Below are positions 11,718-20,337 of a stretch of 64,000 nucleotides of DNA, one piece after another (the first letter of the stretch is position 1; the number at the start of each line of letters is the position of its first letter). Position numbers and translations under genes: made by a program. The notes under the pieces are model-generated. The model did not search any database. It saw only the letters and a program-made list of their open reading frames with translations, and was not told the DNA's origin. Origin of the DNA: Nitrospira sp. Ga0074138 (lineage in GTDB: Bacteria; Nitrospirota; Nitrospiria; Nitrospirales; Nitrospiraceae). The stretch lies in assembly GCA_001464735.1 (NCBI GenBank), contig LNDU01000047.1:1-64000 (forward strand). Direction: 5' to 3'.

Positions 11718-13055
11718 ATGGTGACAACCCGTGCATCTCTTCATACGCTCGGCTGCCGACTGAATCAAGCCGAAACCTCGATCCTTGGGGAAGGGCTCAG
11801 ACGGAAGGGGTTTGAGCTCGTCGAGTTCGGCCAACCAACCGATGTTCTCGTGCTCAATACCTGTTCCGTGACGGAAGATGCCGAACGGACATCGCGATAC
11901 CTGATCCGGAAAACGCTGAAACACTCTCCCCATGCCTTCATCGCCGTGACAGGCTGTTACGCCCAAACGGGCATGGAATCGCTTAAACAACAAACAGGGG
12001 TCGATCTCATCGTAGGTCACCAATTCAAGCTCGATCTGCCGGCCTACCTTCCTCCCGCCCACGAGCTACGGAAACGATCCGTCGCAGAGATTCGTCATAC
12101 CAAGACGATTGCGCGCGGAGACTTTGATCTGCCGCACTTCGCAGAATCGGACTCCACCCGTGCATTGCTCAAAGTACAGGACGGCTGCAGCGCAATGTGC
12201 AGTTTCTGCATTATCCCGTTTGCACGGGGTCATGAGCGAAGCAGAAGGTTCGAGGACATCCAGCGCGAAGTTGAAGTCTTAGCCGATCGAGGATATAGGG
12301 AAGTCGTGCTCACCGGGGTGAACATCGGTCAGTACGCGCACAACGGCCTGGATTTTTGTGCGCTGCTTCGCTGGCTAGACCAACAGCCCGGCCTCGAACG
12401 TATTCGTATCTCTTCGATTGAACCAACCACTGTCAGCGAAGAAATACTCGACTTCCTCGCCTCATCCAAAAAACTCTGCCCGTACCTCCATATTCCTCTG
12501 CAAAGCGGAGACAACCAGGTATTACAGGCCATGAATCGACGCCATACGATCAAGGCCTATACCAAGCTAATCGAAACGGCACTCACGAAAATTCCCAACC
12601 TTGGCCTGGGAACTGATCTTCTGGTTGGATTCCCCGGCGAAACTGACACGGCATTTCGGAATACAGTAGCGGTTGCAACAGATCTTCCATTTTCTTATCT
12701 CCACGTGTTTCCCTACTCTTCTCGACCGGGGACGGCCGCGCTGCGTATCAAACAACGTGTGCCATCCGCATCGGTAAAGAAACGGACCGATCTGCTGCTC
12801 GATCTGGATCGCGCCAAACGACTGGCATTTCACAACAAGCAGATCGGGAAAACCGTCTCAGTCCTGTTCGAAACCGGAACTCGAGACTCCTATCGCGTTG
12901 GCACAACTCCGAACTTCATCAGAGTGGCAGTCACAGAGACAGGCGACCTTCAGAATCAGATTCTACCGGTCACAATTACCGCCGCTGCAGACCGTTTCAC
13001 GTTTGGCCATCTTACGGCTTCTCAACGAACACACTCTGTCGTGGCAGTACTATGA
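11718..13055 (+). CDS. mtaB: tRNA t6A37 methylthiotransferase MtaB
   Basis: A radical-SAM enzyme that adds a methylthio group to t6A at position 37 of ANN-decoding tRNAs. The 445 residues carry the UPF0004 domain with three cluster cysteines (LGCRLN, LNTCSV, VTGCYAQ) at the N-terminus, the radical-SAM CxxxCxxC motif (DGCSAMCSFCIIPFARG, about 155-171), and a C-terminal TRAM-like region. The LGCRLNQAE sequence is typical of MtaB rather than MiaB (GCQMN). The last four bases overlap the start of miaB, so the two methylthiotransferases are cotranscribed. The start at 11718 has no Shine-Dalgarno, in keeping with the leaderless promoter. Confidence 0.92.
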   Translation: MVTTRASLHTLGCRLNQAETSILGEGLRRKGFELVEFGQPTDVLVLNTCSVTEDAERTSRYLIRKTLKHSPHAFIAVTGCYAQTGMESLKQQTGVDLIVGHQFKLDLPAYLPPAHELRKRSVAEIRHTKTIARGDFDLPHFAESDSTRALLKVQDGCSAMCSFCIIPFARGHERSRRFEDIQREVEVLADRGYREVVLTGVNIGQYAHNGLDFCALLRWLDQQPGLERIRISSIEPTTVSEEILDFLASSKKLCPYLHIPLQSGDNQVLQAMNRRHTIKAYTKLIETALTKIPNLGLGTDLLVGFPGETDTAFRNTVAVATDLPFSYLHVFPYSSRPGTAALRIKQRVPSASVKKRTDLLLDLDRAKRLAFHNKQIGKTVSVLFETGTRDSYRVGTTPNFIRVAVTETGDLQNQILPVTITAAADRFTFGHLTASQRTHSVVAVL

Positions 13056-14383
13056 CTCTGAAGATGGCCCCCCACGTGCATATCGAAACCTTCGGCTGCC
13101 AAATGAACGAGTCCGATAGCGAGCTTATCCGCTCGATGCTGAAGCGAGAAGGGTTCGTCTTTACGGAGGACCGCGAACGGGCCGACGTGGTACTGGTCAA
13201 TACATGTGCCATTCGGGAGAACGCGCATAAGAAGATCTACATCCACCTCTCCGAGCTGAAAGCAATCAAAAAGCAGCGCCCGCTCGTCGTCGGCATCCTC
13301 GGCTGTATGGCCCAGAACCTCAAAAGTGAGCTCGCGGAAAAGGAGCCGCTGATTGACGTCTTAGCCGGCCCGGATGCGTACCGTCAACTTCCCTCATTGC
13401 TGGTAACCGCACTTAACGAGCAAGAACAAGGGGTCTCGCAGAAAGGGTTTGCTCTCGATCTGTCTGAGTATGAAACCTATGAAGGGATCCTGCCGGACCG
13501 CAACAGCGGAGTAAACGCCTGGATTACCGTCATGCGAGGCTGCGATAACTTCTGTTCCTTCTGTGTCGTCCCCTATACCAGGGGACGTGAACGTTCGCGC
13601 GACCCGGAATCCATTCTTTTTGAAGCTCGTGACGCGTCCACCCGCGGCTTTAAGCAAATCACGCTGCTCGGACAGAACGTCAATTCTTACCGCCATGAAG
13701 GATGGGATTTTGCCAAGCTCATCGCTGCCGTCGCAGACACACCTGGCATCGATCGAGTACGGTTTACATCTCCACACCCGAAAGACTTTCCCCCCGCGCT
13801 CATCGACGCCATCGCCACGCACCCCAAAATCTGCAAGCACATTCATCTCCCGCTTCAGGCAGGGAGTGATCGCATACTTGAACTAATGGGGCGAACCTAT
13901 ACGGGAGCCGAGTATCTGGCATTGGTTGATCGAATTAGAAGCCGTATCCCCGACATCGTTTTGACGACGGATATCATCTGTGGTTTCTGCTCGGAGTCTG
14001 AGGAAGATTTCCAAACGACCCATCGTATAATCGAACAGACGCAGCTCGACTCAGCCTACATCTTCAAGTACTCGGAACGGAAGCATACGATTGCGGCAAG
14101 AAAATATGCGGATGATGTCTCTGATCGAGTCAAAGGTATGCGCGTCGCTCAACTCCTGGAGACTCAGCGCCGCATCACCCTAGAACGCAACCGCCGGTAT
14201 ATTGGCAAGGCAATGCAGGTGTTAGTTGAGAGAGATGCAACCCGCTCGTCAACCCAGGCAATGGGGAAAACCGATGGTAACATCACGGTTATATGGGAGA
14301 AAGGCACCGATCATTTTCGGCCAGGCACACTGATTACGAAACAGATCTTTGATGCCTCCGCTGCGACTCTCTATGGGAAGTGA
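13052..14383 (+). CDS. miaB: tRNA-2-methylthio-N6-dimethylallyladenosine synthase MiaB
   Basis: Radical-SAM methylthiotransferase that converts i6A37 to ms2i6A37 in tRNAs reading UNN codons. In 443 residues it has the N-terminal cluster cysteines (ETFGCQMNESDSE, VNTCAIREN, LGCMAQN), the radical-SAM motif (RGCDNFCSFCVVPYTRGRERSR, about 156-177), and the C-terminal TRAM domain (about 375-440). It overlaps mtaB by ATGA-type coupling, an arrangement that would allow translational coupling after the leaderless first gene. The length is normal. Confidence 0.95.
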   Translation: MTLKMAPHVHIETFGCQMNESDSELIRSMLKREGFVFTEDRERADVVLVNTCAIRENAHKKIYIHLSELKAIKKQRPLVVGILGCMAQNLKSELAEKEPLIDVLAGPDAYRQLPSLLVTALNEQEQGVSQKGFALDLSEYETYEGILPDRNSGVNAWITVMRGCDNFCSFCVVPYTRGRERSRDPESILFEARDASTRGFKQITLLGQNVNSYRHEGWDFAKLIAAVADTPGIDRVRFTSPHPKDFPPALIDAIATHPKICKHIHLPLQAGSDRILELMGRTYTGAEYLALVDRIRSRIPDIVLTTDIICGFCSESEEDFQTTHRIIEQTQLDSAYIFKYSERKHTIAARKYADDVSDRVKGMRVAQLLETQRRITLERNRRYIGKAMQVLVERDATRSSTQAMGKTDGNITVIWEKGTDHFRPGTLITKQIFDASAATLYGK

Positions 14384-14825
14384 GATCCCAGTATCGTGGG
14401 CATTTCGTATTGGAGACATTAACAATCTCACCCTTTGGAACAATTCTGTACATCTATGGTAGAAATGAACATTTCTTGACTGGCTCGCTCGGCCACATTC
14501 AGACCATCTCTTCAGCCGTTCTTTCTCTATATTCGCTCCCATGTAAGCTCGTTGATGACCAAGCCCACCCCCAATTGTCCAAAGATTCTTTCTCCACTTG
14601 ATCAATCTTCTGCCGCTAACCTCATGATTATAAAGGCACTGCCTTAGATCTCTCTTCTAGGGTCTGGCCACCATTCTTGGCCTTCTGATGTTGAGCTCTA
14701 TTAAGGACCTATCCCCCTTACCTTGACTGACGATACAAGCTGTCACTTCAAAAATGAGAAGGCATGGACCTTGCTCAAATTTCGGCGTCAATCTGTTCAG
14801 CAACCAGAAGCCTTTGCCTCTCATT
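14384..14825. other. AT-rich non-coding stretch after miaB
   Basis: About 440 bases with no convincing gene. The open frames here have no protein-like composition. A short CCCA-gtatcg-TGGG stem sits just after the miaB stop (about 14387-14400), but its 4-bp stem and lack of a T-run make it a poor terminator. Confidence 0.4.
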
Positions 14826-14963
14826 ATGAAGTCCGCCGACTCCGATTCAACACCGAATCCCAACCCATCTGAATCCCGTGTCACACTCGAAACAATCATT
14901 TCGGTTGGGGTAGTTGGATGGTTGGTAATCGGCATAATACTCATGGGGTTAGGTGTATGGTAG
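14826..14963 (+). CDS. Possible small single-pass membrane protein
   Basis: A 45-codon frame with an acidic, serine/proline-rich N-terminus (MKSADSDSTPNPNPSESR) followed by one clean membrane helix (IISVGVVGWLVIGIILMGLGVW) ending at the stop. The composition looks like a real small membrane protein, but no ribosome binding site is visible, and the frame extends upstream to 14754. Nothing in sequence indicates a function. Confidence 0.35.
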   Translation: MKSADSDSTPNPNPSESRVTLETIISVGVVGWLVIGIILMGLGVW

Positions 14964-15057
14964 TTCAGTATAAGAACCATGGTGAAACTCAGAACTTTCG
15001 TTATATAGCCACCGGCCTCCTCGGCCATAAGACCACATAAGAGTGAGGAGATCCCAT

Positions 15058-16071
15058 ATGTATCCCCATTTCAATGTCCGCAGTTCCCTATATGTCGGCG
15101 CCTTGATGTCCCTCAGCCTGATCGTAACCGGGTGCTCCATGTTTTCCGGAGAGGCAAAGCTTCACAAAAATGCTAAAGGATCCGTCTATCTCAAGGAGAT
15201 CGCCGATTGGTCATTTTCAGCCAACCATCCTGCCACCATCGACCAGATGACCATGCTGAAAATAGTCAAAGGCGTTGTGACTGACGACGTTCAGAAAATG
15301 TCAGGCGACATGCCCGCCAGTGGCAGCAAGCCGATGAGAGTATTCAGCGATGAAGACGCCGAGTTTCTTGCTCCCCTGCTAGCCCAAGGCTTATCGCAAG
15401 CGAAACCGGAGCAGATTGTCGGTTTCAAGGTGTCTCCATCGGCAGGGTCAGGCACTGAACCCACAGCGGGCACCCTCTATGTCCAGAAAGAATCAATCCA
15501 TTTGACAATCGCTTCTTCTCAAAACCGAAAGGCCTCGGGATTCACTCCTCGTTCTGCTGCGCATCTTGAAAAAGCTCCTTCCTTTGTCGCTCTGGGAAGT
15601 GACGCTATGACGATGGTCATCGACTACCAGACCCTCGCCAAAGCAGCGATGCCTGGTTCGATTCACGCAGCAGGGTCACCGAAACCTATCCCTGCTTCTA
15701 CATCACAGGCAGCTCAGATGGTACCAGCCGCTACGCCGACGTTAGACCCATCGATGACGGGAGCAGCAGCGCCGCAAGAAGCTTCCGCCTTGCTAGACCC
15801 CCAAGAGTTTCCGGCTCAGCGCCGGACCGATGCAGAGACGCTTCAATTAAGTACCGATGAACTACTCAACAAGAAGCTGGATGAGCTTCGTGAAGCGCGA
15901 GAAGCTAACAAACGCAAAGATTCCGAGATTGCAATGTTGAAGAAGGAAACAATGTGGATGAAACAAGAACTCCGTCAACGGGCGGAAGAAGTAAAAGCCA
16001 TGAAGACGAGCAAGACAGCCGCCCGCTCAGCCTCAAAAAAGAAATCGGCGGAAGCCCATCCGACCCGTTGA
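15058..16071 (+). CDS. Hypothetical lipoprotein with C-terminal coiled coil
   Basis: A 337-residue protein. The start ATG at 15058 has GAGGAG 7 bases upstream. The N-terminus is a lipoprotein signal (LYVGALMSLSLIVTGC, lipobox cysteine about residue 26). The middle is a mixed domain of unknown family, then an alanine/proline-rich linker (about 195-250), then a charged coiled coil (about 260-320, NKKLDELREAREANKRKDSEIAMLKKE) and a basic tail (SASKKKSAEAHPTR). The tail and coil could contact peptidoglycan or a partner protein. It stands alone between miaB and the convergent exonuclease gene. Confidence 0.68.
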   Translation: MYPHFNVRSSLYVGALMSLSLIVTGCSMFSGEAKLHKNAKGSVYLKEIADWSFSANHPATIDQMTMLKIVKGVVTDDVQKMSGDMPASGSKPMRVFSDEDAEFLAPLLAQGLSQAKPEQIVGFKVSPSAGSGTEPTAGTLYVQKESIHLTIASSQNRKASGFTPRSAAHLEKAPSFVALGSDAMTMVIDYQTLAKAAMPGSIHAAGSPKPIPASTSQAAQMVPAATPTLDPSMTGAAAPQEASALLDPQEFPAQRRTDAETLQLSTDELLNKKLDELREAREANKRKDSEIAMLKKETMWMKQELRQRAEEVKAMKTSKTAARSASKKKSAEAHPTR

Positions 16072-16084
16072 TCGACTGATCGAT

Positions 16085-16801
16085 CTAACTGACGTCGTAA
16101 AGCTCAGGCTGCAGCAGAACAACCTCCCTGGACAGGGGCTGACGAAAGTTCATGCGGCAGTAGCAGGCATAGGTCACATAGGTATCTTGCAGACAGTATT
16201 GCGCAAGCTCACGACCTTGCCTTCTCTCCCACATTTCGGCGACTTGTTCCCCACTACCCGACTTCGTGTCGACCTGTAATGCTCGGGCCAATACATCAAG
16301 CTTGACCCAGCCCCTCGTGTCCCAATTACTCCAGATGGCCATCGTGTCATAAACCGGTTCGGTACGGAACTTCGCAAGGTTGATATCGAGGCTGGGTTTC
16401 ACTTGATTGATGATCGACCGCTTCTTGATAAAGGGTAGATCAAAGCCAAGTCCGTTGTGTGTGATGAATAAGGCAGGACGGTCCTGGGCTAGCCTCGCCC
16501 AGAATTGGCGGAGCAGCTCACGTTCGTTCGCCCCGAACCAAGCGACGGCGCTGCGAGCTTCCATTTGATCAGAAAATTCCAGCAAGCCGATACAGACGAT
16601 GCGGCTGAACGTCCCATCAAAAGCCGACTTGGCGTACAGCTCATCCTCTGCGTGCCGGCGTTCTTCTGCCGCACCTGCGGCAAAGAGGTCATACCCCTCA
16701 TCCGCTTGGGGGGATTCACTGCTCATCGGCGTCTTCCCCGCCAAACGTGCCCATTCTTCACGAGGAGCTTGGACGGTTTCGATATCAAGCACCACCTTCA
16801 T
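16085..16801 (-). CDS. PolB-related 3'-5' exonuclease
   Basis: A 238-residue protein of the predicted 3'-5' exonuclease family related to the proofreading domain of family B polymerases. Visible DEDD motifs: MKVVLDIETV (Exo I, D6 and E8), THNGLGFDLPFIKKR (Exo II, N and D), and the C-terminal QYCLQDTYVTYACY block (Exo III, D). It is the last gene of a probable three-gene repair operon with mutY and mutT and overlaps mutT by 4 bases (ATGA). It probably trims DNA 3' ends; a specific substrate is not evident. Confidence 0.82.
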   Translation of the reverse strand: MKVVLDIETVQAPREEWARLAGKTPMSSESPQADEGYDLFAAGAAEERRHAEDELYAKSAFDGTFSRIVCIGLLEFSDQMEARSAVAWFGANERELLRQFWARLAQDRPALFITHNGLGFDLPFIKKRSIINQVKPSLDINLAKFRTEPVYDTMAIWSNWDTRGWVKLDVLARALQVDTKSGSGEQVAEMWERRQGRELAQYCLQDTYVTYACYCRMNFRQPLSREVVLLQPELYDVS

Positions 16802-17202
16802 CGTGAAACTCCGAACGCATCACGCTGCAAGGCGTCGATAACCGCGTAGTCTGCCGGCGGGAACGTAAACTGCGTGAGATCTTCGGGATAGACCCAGCGG
16901 ATTTCTTCACAACCGATAGGCACGGGTTCCCCCTGTTCAATGGCACATAGAAAAAAATGTAACTCGATGATTTTATCCAGATAGTCGTGCCGAATGACCC
17001 GATACGCAATAGGCTGGTTGATGCGAACTCTCAGCTCTTCAAACAGCTCTCGTTGCAAACACTCCATGAGCGATTCGCCTATTTCCCGTTTCCCCCCAGG
17101 GAACTCCCAGAAACCTGCCAAATGAACCCCAGGTTTTCGACGGGCGATTAAATAGCGACCGTCACGGTGGATGAGCCCTACCGCCACTTCGATGACTTGC
17201 AT
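16798..17202 (-). CDS. mutT: MutT-type Nudix hydrolase (probable 8-oxo-dGTP diphosphatase)
   Basis: A 134-residue Nudix hydrolase with an intact Nudix box, GGKREIGESLMECLQRELFEEL (about 38-59), containing the catalytic REXXEE arrangement. The N-terminus (VIEVAVGLIHRDGRYLIARRKPG) and the WEFPGGK context match MutT enzymes that sanitise 8-oxo-dGTP. It lies 12 bases downstream of a mutY that lacks the usual C-terminal Nudix-like domain, and overlaps the next gene by 4 bases. The pairing supports a role in the GO oxidative-damage system. Confidence 0.88.
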   Translation of the reverse strand: MQVIEVAVGLIHRDGRYLIARRKPGVHLAGFWEFPGGKREIGESLMECLQRELFEELRVRINQPIAYRVIRHDYLDKIIELHFFLCAIEQGEPVPIGCEEIRWVYPEDLTQFTFPPADYAVIDALQRDAFGVSR

Positions 17203-17214
17203 GATTACCCCTAA

Positions 17215-17928
17215 TTACCGTTCACGCGTCGCCGGACTGAACGGATATGTCTTACAGAACGACTTCATCGGACACAGGAGACAATAGGGATCACGAGCCG
17301 TGCATACCATCGCTCCAAAGTCCATAATCGCCTGGTTAAAGTCATACCCTTTCCCTGACGGGATCAAGGCTTCAGACAATTTCCACAGTATCGGCTTCTG
17401 TGCCTTAGGATCACCTTCAGAGATAAACACCCTGTGCAAGACACGGATCACGTTTGTGTCCAGAATGGGCGCATCTTCATTGAACGCGAAGGAGCGAATT
17501 GCCCCCGCAGTATACCGCCCAATCCCTTTGAATGAGAGCAACTCCTCAGCATCGTTGGGGAGTTTTCCCCCGTACCGTTCCACCGTTTCACAGGCGATCC
17601 CGTGCAGCCGTTCCGGGCGAATGTTGTACCCAAGGGGATACCAGGTCCTCTTGACATCGGCGACCGGAGCCTCCGCCAAGTCTTCGAAGCTCGGATAACG
17701 TTTCAAAAACTCGTGGTACTTAGGAATCACCCGATCAACTTGGGTCTGCTGAAGCATCACCTCTGAGACGAGGATATGATACGGGTCCGAGGTCTTCCGC
17801 CAGGGTAAATCCCGGCCATGTTCCTCATACCACTTGAGAAGCCTCAGTTGAAATCGACGCTTAGCAGAACGCTCAGGGAGAACAACCTTGCCAGGTTTTT
17901 TCCTGTTGGAGGGACGTCTCGCAGGCAT
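17215..17928 (-). CDS. mutY: Short MutY-family adenine (or related mismatch) DNA glycosylase
   Basis: A HhH-GPD DNA glycosylase. Seen: LPWRKTSDPYHILVSEVMLQQTQV (catalytic Glu in SEVMLQQTQV), the helix-hairpin-helix FKGIGRYTAGAI, the Asp loop ILDTNVIRVL, and the [4Fe-4S] motif CTARDPYCLLCPMKSFC (C-X6-C-X2-C-X5-C). At 237 residues it ends soon after the cluster and lacks the C-terminal 8-oxoG-recognition domain of classical MutY (about 350 residues). The Asp loop reads DTN where E. coli has DGN, and a Tyr occupies the Ser120 position, as in some MutY and mismatch thymine glycosylases. A/G activity is likely but unproven. Confidence 0.82.
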   Translation of the reverse strand: MPARRPSNRKKPGKVVLPERSAKRRFQLRLLKWYEEHGRDLPWRKTSDPYHILVSEVMLQQTQVDRVIPKYHEFLKRYPSFEDLAEAPVADVKRTWYPLGYNIRPERLHGIACETVERYGGKLPNDAEELLSFKGIGRYTAGAIRSFAFNEDAPILDTNVIRVLHRVFISEGDPKAQKPILWKLSEALIPSGKGYDFNQAIMDFGAMVCTARDPYCLLCPMKSFCKTYPFSPATRER

Positions 17929-18044
17929 ATATCAAATCCTATGGCCACGGTCTCCCGACCGAGTTATTGTAGGAGTCCCCTTCCTTGAAAATCAAATGCG
18001 CCGATCACCTGCTAGAGTGAAAGAACGTTTAGAAAATGGCGTCG

Positions 18045-18959
18045 TTACAGCTTGAGGTCGGAGGAGGTTGAAACTGCATAGACCTTGAGATGGGGTTCAG
18101 TCTGAAAACTTGACTGGGCCTGCCGAGCTGACGTCTCGTCACGAAACACACCAAAGACCGTCGCACCACTCCCCGACAATAAAGCCACCTCGGCCCCTTC
18201 AGTAAGCAGTTTCTGCTTGATTCTGTGAAGGGCTGGGTGGGTCTTGAACACCGCGGTTTCAAAATCATTTTCAGCCGCTTGGAGCACACTCTCCCATGAG
18301 AGCGCAGAAGCTTTCCCCAGCGCTGCATGGACATCCGAGAGCGGCCGCACCCCTGTTCGGCTTATGGAAAGCTGCTGATATGCCCACTTTGTTTCGACCG
18401 GGAACCCGGGATTCACCAGGACCACCCACCGGCTCCCCTTGATTCGCACCGGGGCCACCTTCTCACCTCTCCCTTCCACGATTGCGGAAGGAGCAAACAA
18501 GAAAAACGGGACATCGCTTCCGAGTGCTTGGCCAACGTGGGCCATCTTCTCCGTCGACCACCCTAAATTCAACAGCTGGTTCAGCCCGATAATCATCGCA
18601 GCCGCATCGCTGCTCCCGCCTCCCAACCCGGCCCCCATCGGAATTCGTTTTGAGAGCACCAGATCCAATCCAACGACTCGACCACTGTGTGCAAGTACCG
18701 CTGCCGCAGCACGATAGACCAGGTTGGAAGAGTCAGTCTTCAACGAAGAGTCATCGCATTGCAAGATGATGGACGAATGTTTGTCGCTCAGGGAGATCGA
18801 GAGCTCGTCCTCCAAGCGCACAATCTGCATCAGCGACCAGAGATTATGATAGCCATCTGGCCGATGGTCGAGAATGCGAAGCACGAGATTGATTTTGGCA
18901 GGTGCGAAAACGGTAAGGGACGTGGACAAGCCGGCCGATCCGGAAGATGGGTTAGTCAC
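18045..18959 (-). CDS. ispE: 4-diphosphocytidyl-2-C-methyl-D-erythritol kinase IspE
   Basis: GHMP kinase of the non-mevalonate isoprenoid (MEP) pathway, phosphorylating CDP-ME at the 2-hydroxyl. In 304 residues: PAKINLVLRILDHRPDGYHNLWSLMQIV (about 20-47), the ATP-binding glycine loop PMGAGLGGGSSDAAAMI (about 107-123), and the C-terminal GSGATVFGVF motif. It overlaps the preceding response-regulator gene by 8 bases and is the last gene of that minus-strand run. Isoprenoids supply undecaprenyl carrier for the wall genes further right. Confidence 0.95.
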   Translation of the reverse strand: MTNPSSGSAGLSTSLTVFAPAKINLVLRILDHRPDGYHNLWSLMQIVRLEDELSISLSDKHSSIILQCDDSSLKTDSSNLVYRAAAAVLAHSGRVVGLDLVLSKRIPMGAGLGGGSSDAAAMIIGLNQLLNLGWSTEKMAHVGQALGSDVPFFLFAPSAIVEGRGEKVAPVRIKGSRWVVLVNPGFPVETKWAYQQLSISRTGVRPLSDVHAALGKASALSWESVLQAAENDFETAVFKTHPALHRIKQKLLTEGAEVALLSGSGATVFGVFRDETSARQAQSSFQTEPHLKVYAVSTSSDLKL

Positions 18960-20337
18960 GACCTCCTTTTATAGCATACTTCTCCAGGCGATACCGAAAT
19001 GATCTGGTGTTCAGACGAAGCATCCGTGCAGCTTTCTTTTTGACCCATTTCGATCGCTCAAGTGCCTTCAGCAACAAATCCTTTTCAATGCCGTTGATGA
19101 GCCCCTCAAGATCCAACCCCTCGTCAGTCAGATCCATCGGCATCGTTGGGTGCTGCGACTGCGTCGCAGGTCGATGAAGCCATCCATGCACCTCGGCGTC
19201 GGTCACAAGCTCTGTCGTTGCAAATGCGACGACCCGTTCAATGAGATTCTCCAACTCACGAACATTGCCGCGCCATTCATGGCTCAGCAAAACATGCATT
19301 GCCTCCTGGCTAATCACGGGTTTCGGCTTGCCGCTTTCTTTTGCAAACCGTTCCAGAAAGTGAGTGACCAGTAAAGGAATATCGCCGGCACGCATACGCA
19401 AGGGTGGAAGCCGTATAGGTATCACGTCCAACCGATAGTAGAGGTCTTCTCGGAACGAACCATCCGCAACCGCTTTCTCAAGATCTTTGTTGGTGGCGGC
19501 CACCACACGCACGTCAACCTTGACGTCGTGATTGCCACCGACCCGTCTAAATTCTCGCTCTTGAATCACGCGCAGAAGCTTGACCTGAATAGTAGGAGTT
19601 GTATCACCGATTTCATCGAGAAAGATGGTCCCTCCATCGGCGACCTCGAATAGTCCGGCTTTATTGGCAATAGCCCCCGTGAACGAACCCTTCATGTGGC
19701 CGAACAGCTCACTCTCTAACAGCATCTCAGGTACGGCACTGCAGTTAACCGCCACAAACGGCATGACGCTTCTAGCGCTGTTGTAGTGAATCGCCCGCGC
19801 GACCAACTCTTTTCCTGTTCCACTTTCGCCGCAGATCAGGACATTGCTTTTCGAATCAGCAACCTTCCGTACGACGTCGAACACCTTCTGCATCGCCTCG
19901 CTCTGGCCGACCAGCTGCGCGAATGACGACTGACTGGCCATCTCCCGCTTGAGCAGCATGTTCTCGGTCGTGAGACGCCGTTTTTCCAGGGCATTGCGAA
20001 TGATCAGCTGAACTTCATCGACCTGGAATGGTTTAGTCAGATAGTCGTACGCGCCTTGCTTCATGGCCTCGACGGCGGAATCCGCACTGGCAAAGGCCGT
20101 GATGATCAACACGACGGTTCCTGGCGAGGCAGACTTGACGGCTTTCAGGACCTCCATGCCATCAATCTTCGGCATCCGCAAATCGGTAATGACGAGATCA
20201 AAGATTTCTTTATTCAGCAGCTCAATAGCCTCTTCGCCGTCCATGGCGCTGGTCACGGCATACCCAGCCCGTTTGAGCATGATGCTCAATACGTCGCGCA
20301 AGCTTTGTTCATCATCAACGACTAGGATCTTTTCCAC
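18952..20337 (-). CDS. Sigma-54-dependent response regulator (PilR/NtrC type)
   Basis: A 461-residue NtrC-family activator: receiver domain (1-120, phospho-acceptor Asp in DLVITDLRMPKIDG about D52), AAA+ sigma-54 interaction domain (about 140-370; Walker A GESGTGKE, Walker B DGGTIFLDEIGD), and a C-terminal Fis-type helix-turn-helix (about 420-455, KKKAARMLRLNTRSFRYRLEKY). The sigma-54 contact loop reads GSFTGA instead of the usual GAFTGA. It overlaps the histidine kinase gene by 16 bases, and pilC precedes the pair, so PilR is the best guess at identity. It should drive sigma-54 promoters when phosphorylated. Confidence 0.9.
   Translation of the reverse strand: MEKILVVDDEQSLRDVLSIMLKRAGYAVTSAMDGEEAIELLNKEIFDLVITDLRMPKIDGMEVLKAVKSASPGTVVLIITAFASADSAVEAMKQGAYDYLTKPFQVDEVQLIIRNALEKRRLTTENMLLKREMASQSSFAQLVGQSEAMQKVFDVVRKVADSKSNVLICGESGTGKELVARAIHYNSARSVMPFVAVNCSAVPEMLLESELFGHMKGSFTGAIANKAGLFEVADGGTIFLDEIGDTTPTIQVKLLRVIQEREFRRVGGNHDVKVDVRVVAATNKDLEKAVADGSFREDLYYRLDVIPIRLPPLRMRAGDIPLLVTHFLERFAKESGKPKPVISQEAMHVLLSHEWRGNVRELENLIERVVAFATTELVTDAEVHGWLHRPATQSQHPTMPMDLTDEGLDLEGLINGIEKDLLLKALERSKWVKKKAARMLRLNTRSFRYRLEKYAIKGGRD

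Noticed and set aside
14387..14400. Hairpin after miaB as terminator
   Set aside because: Only a 4-bp stem and no run of T.
14657..15028. Minus-strand 123-codon frame in the miaB-lipoprotein gap
   Set aside because: Antisense to the small membrane frame and poor codon composition.
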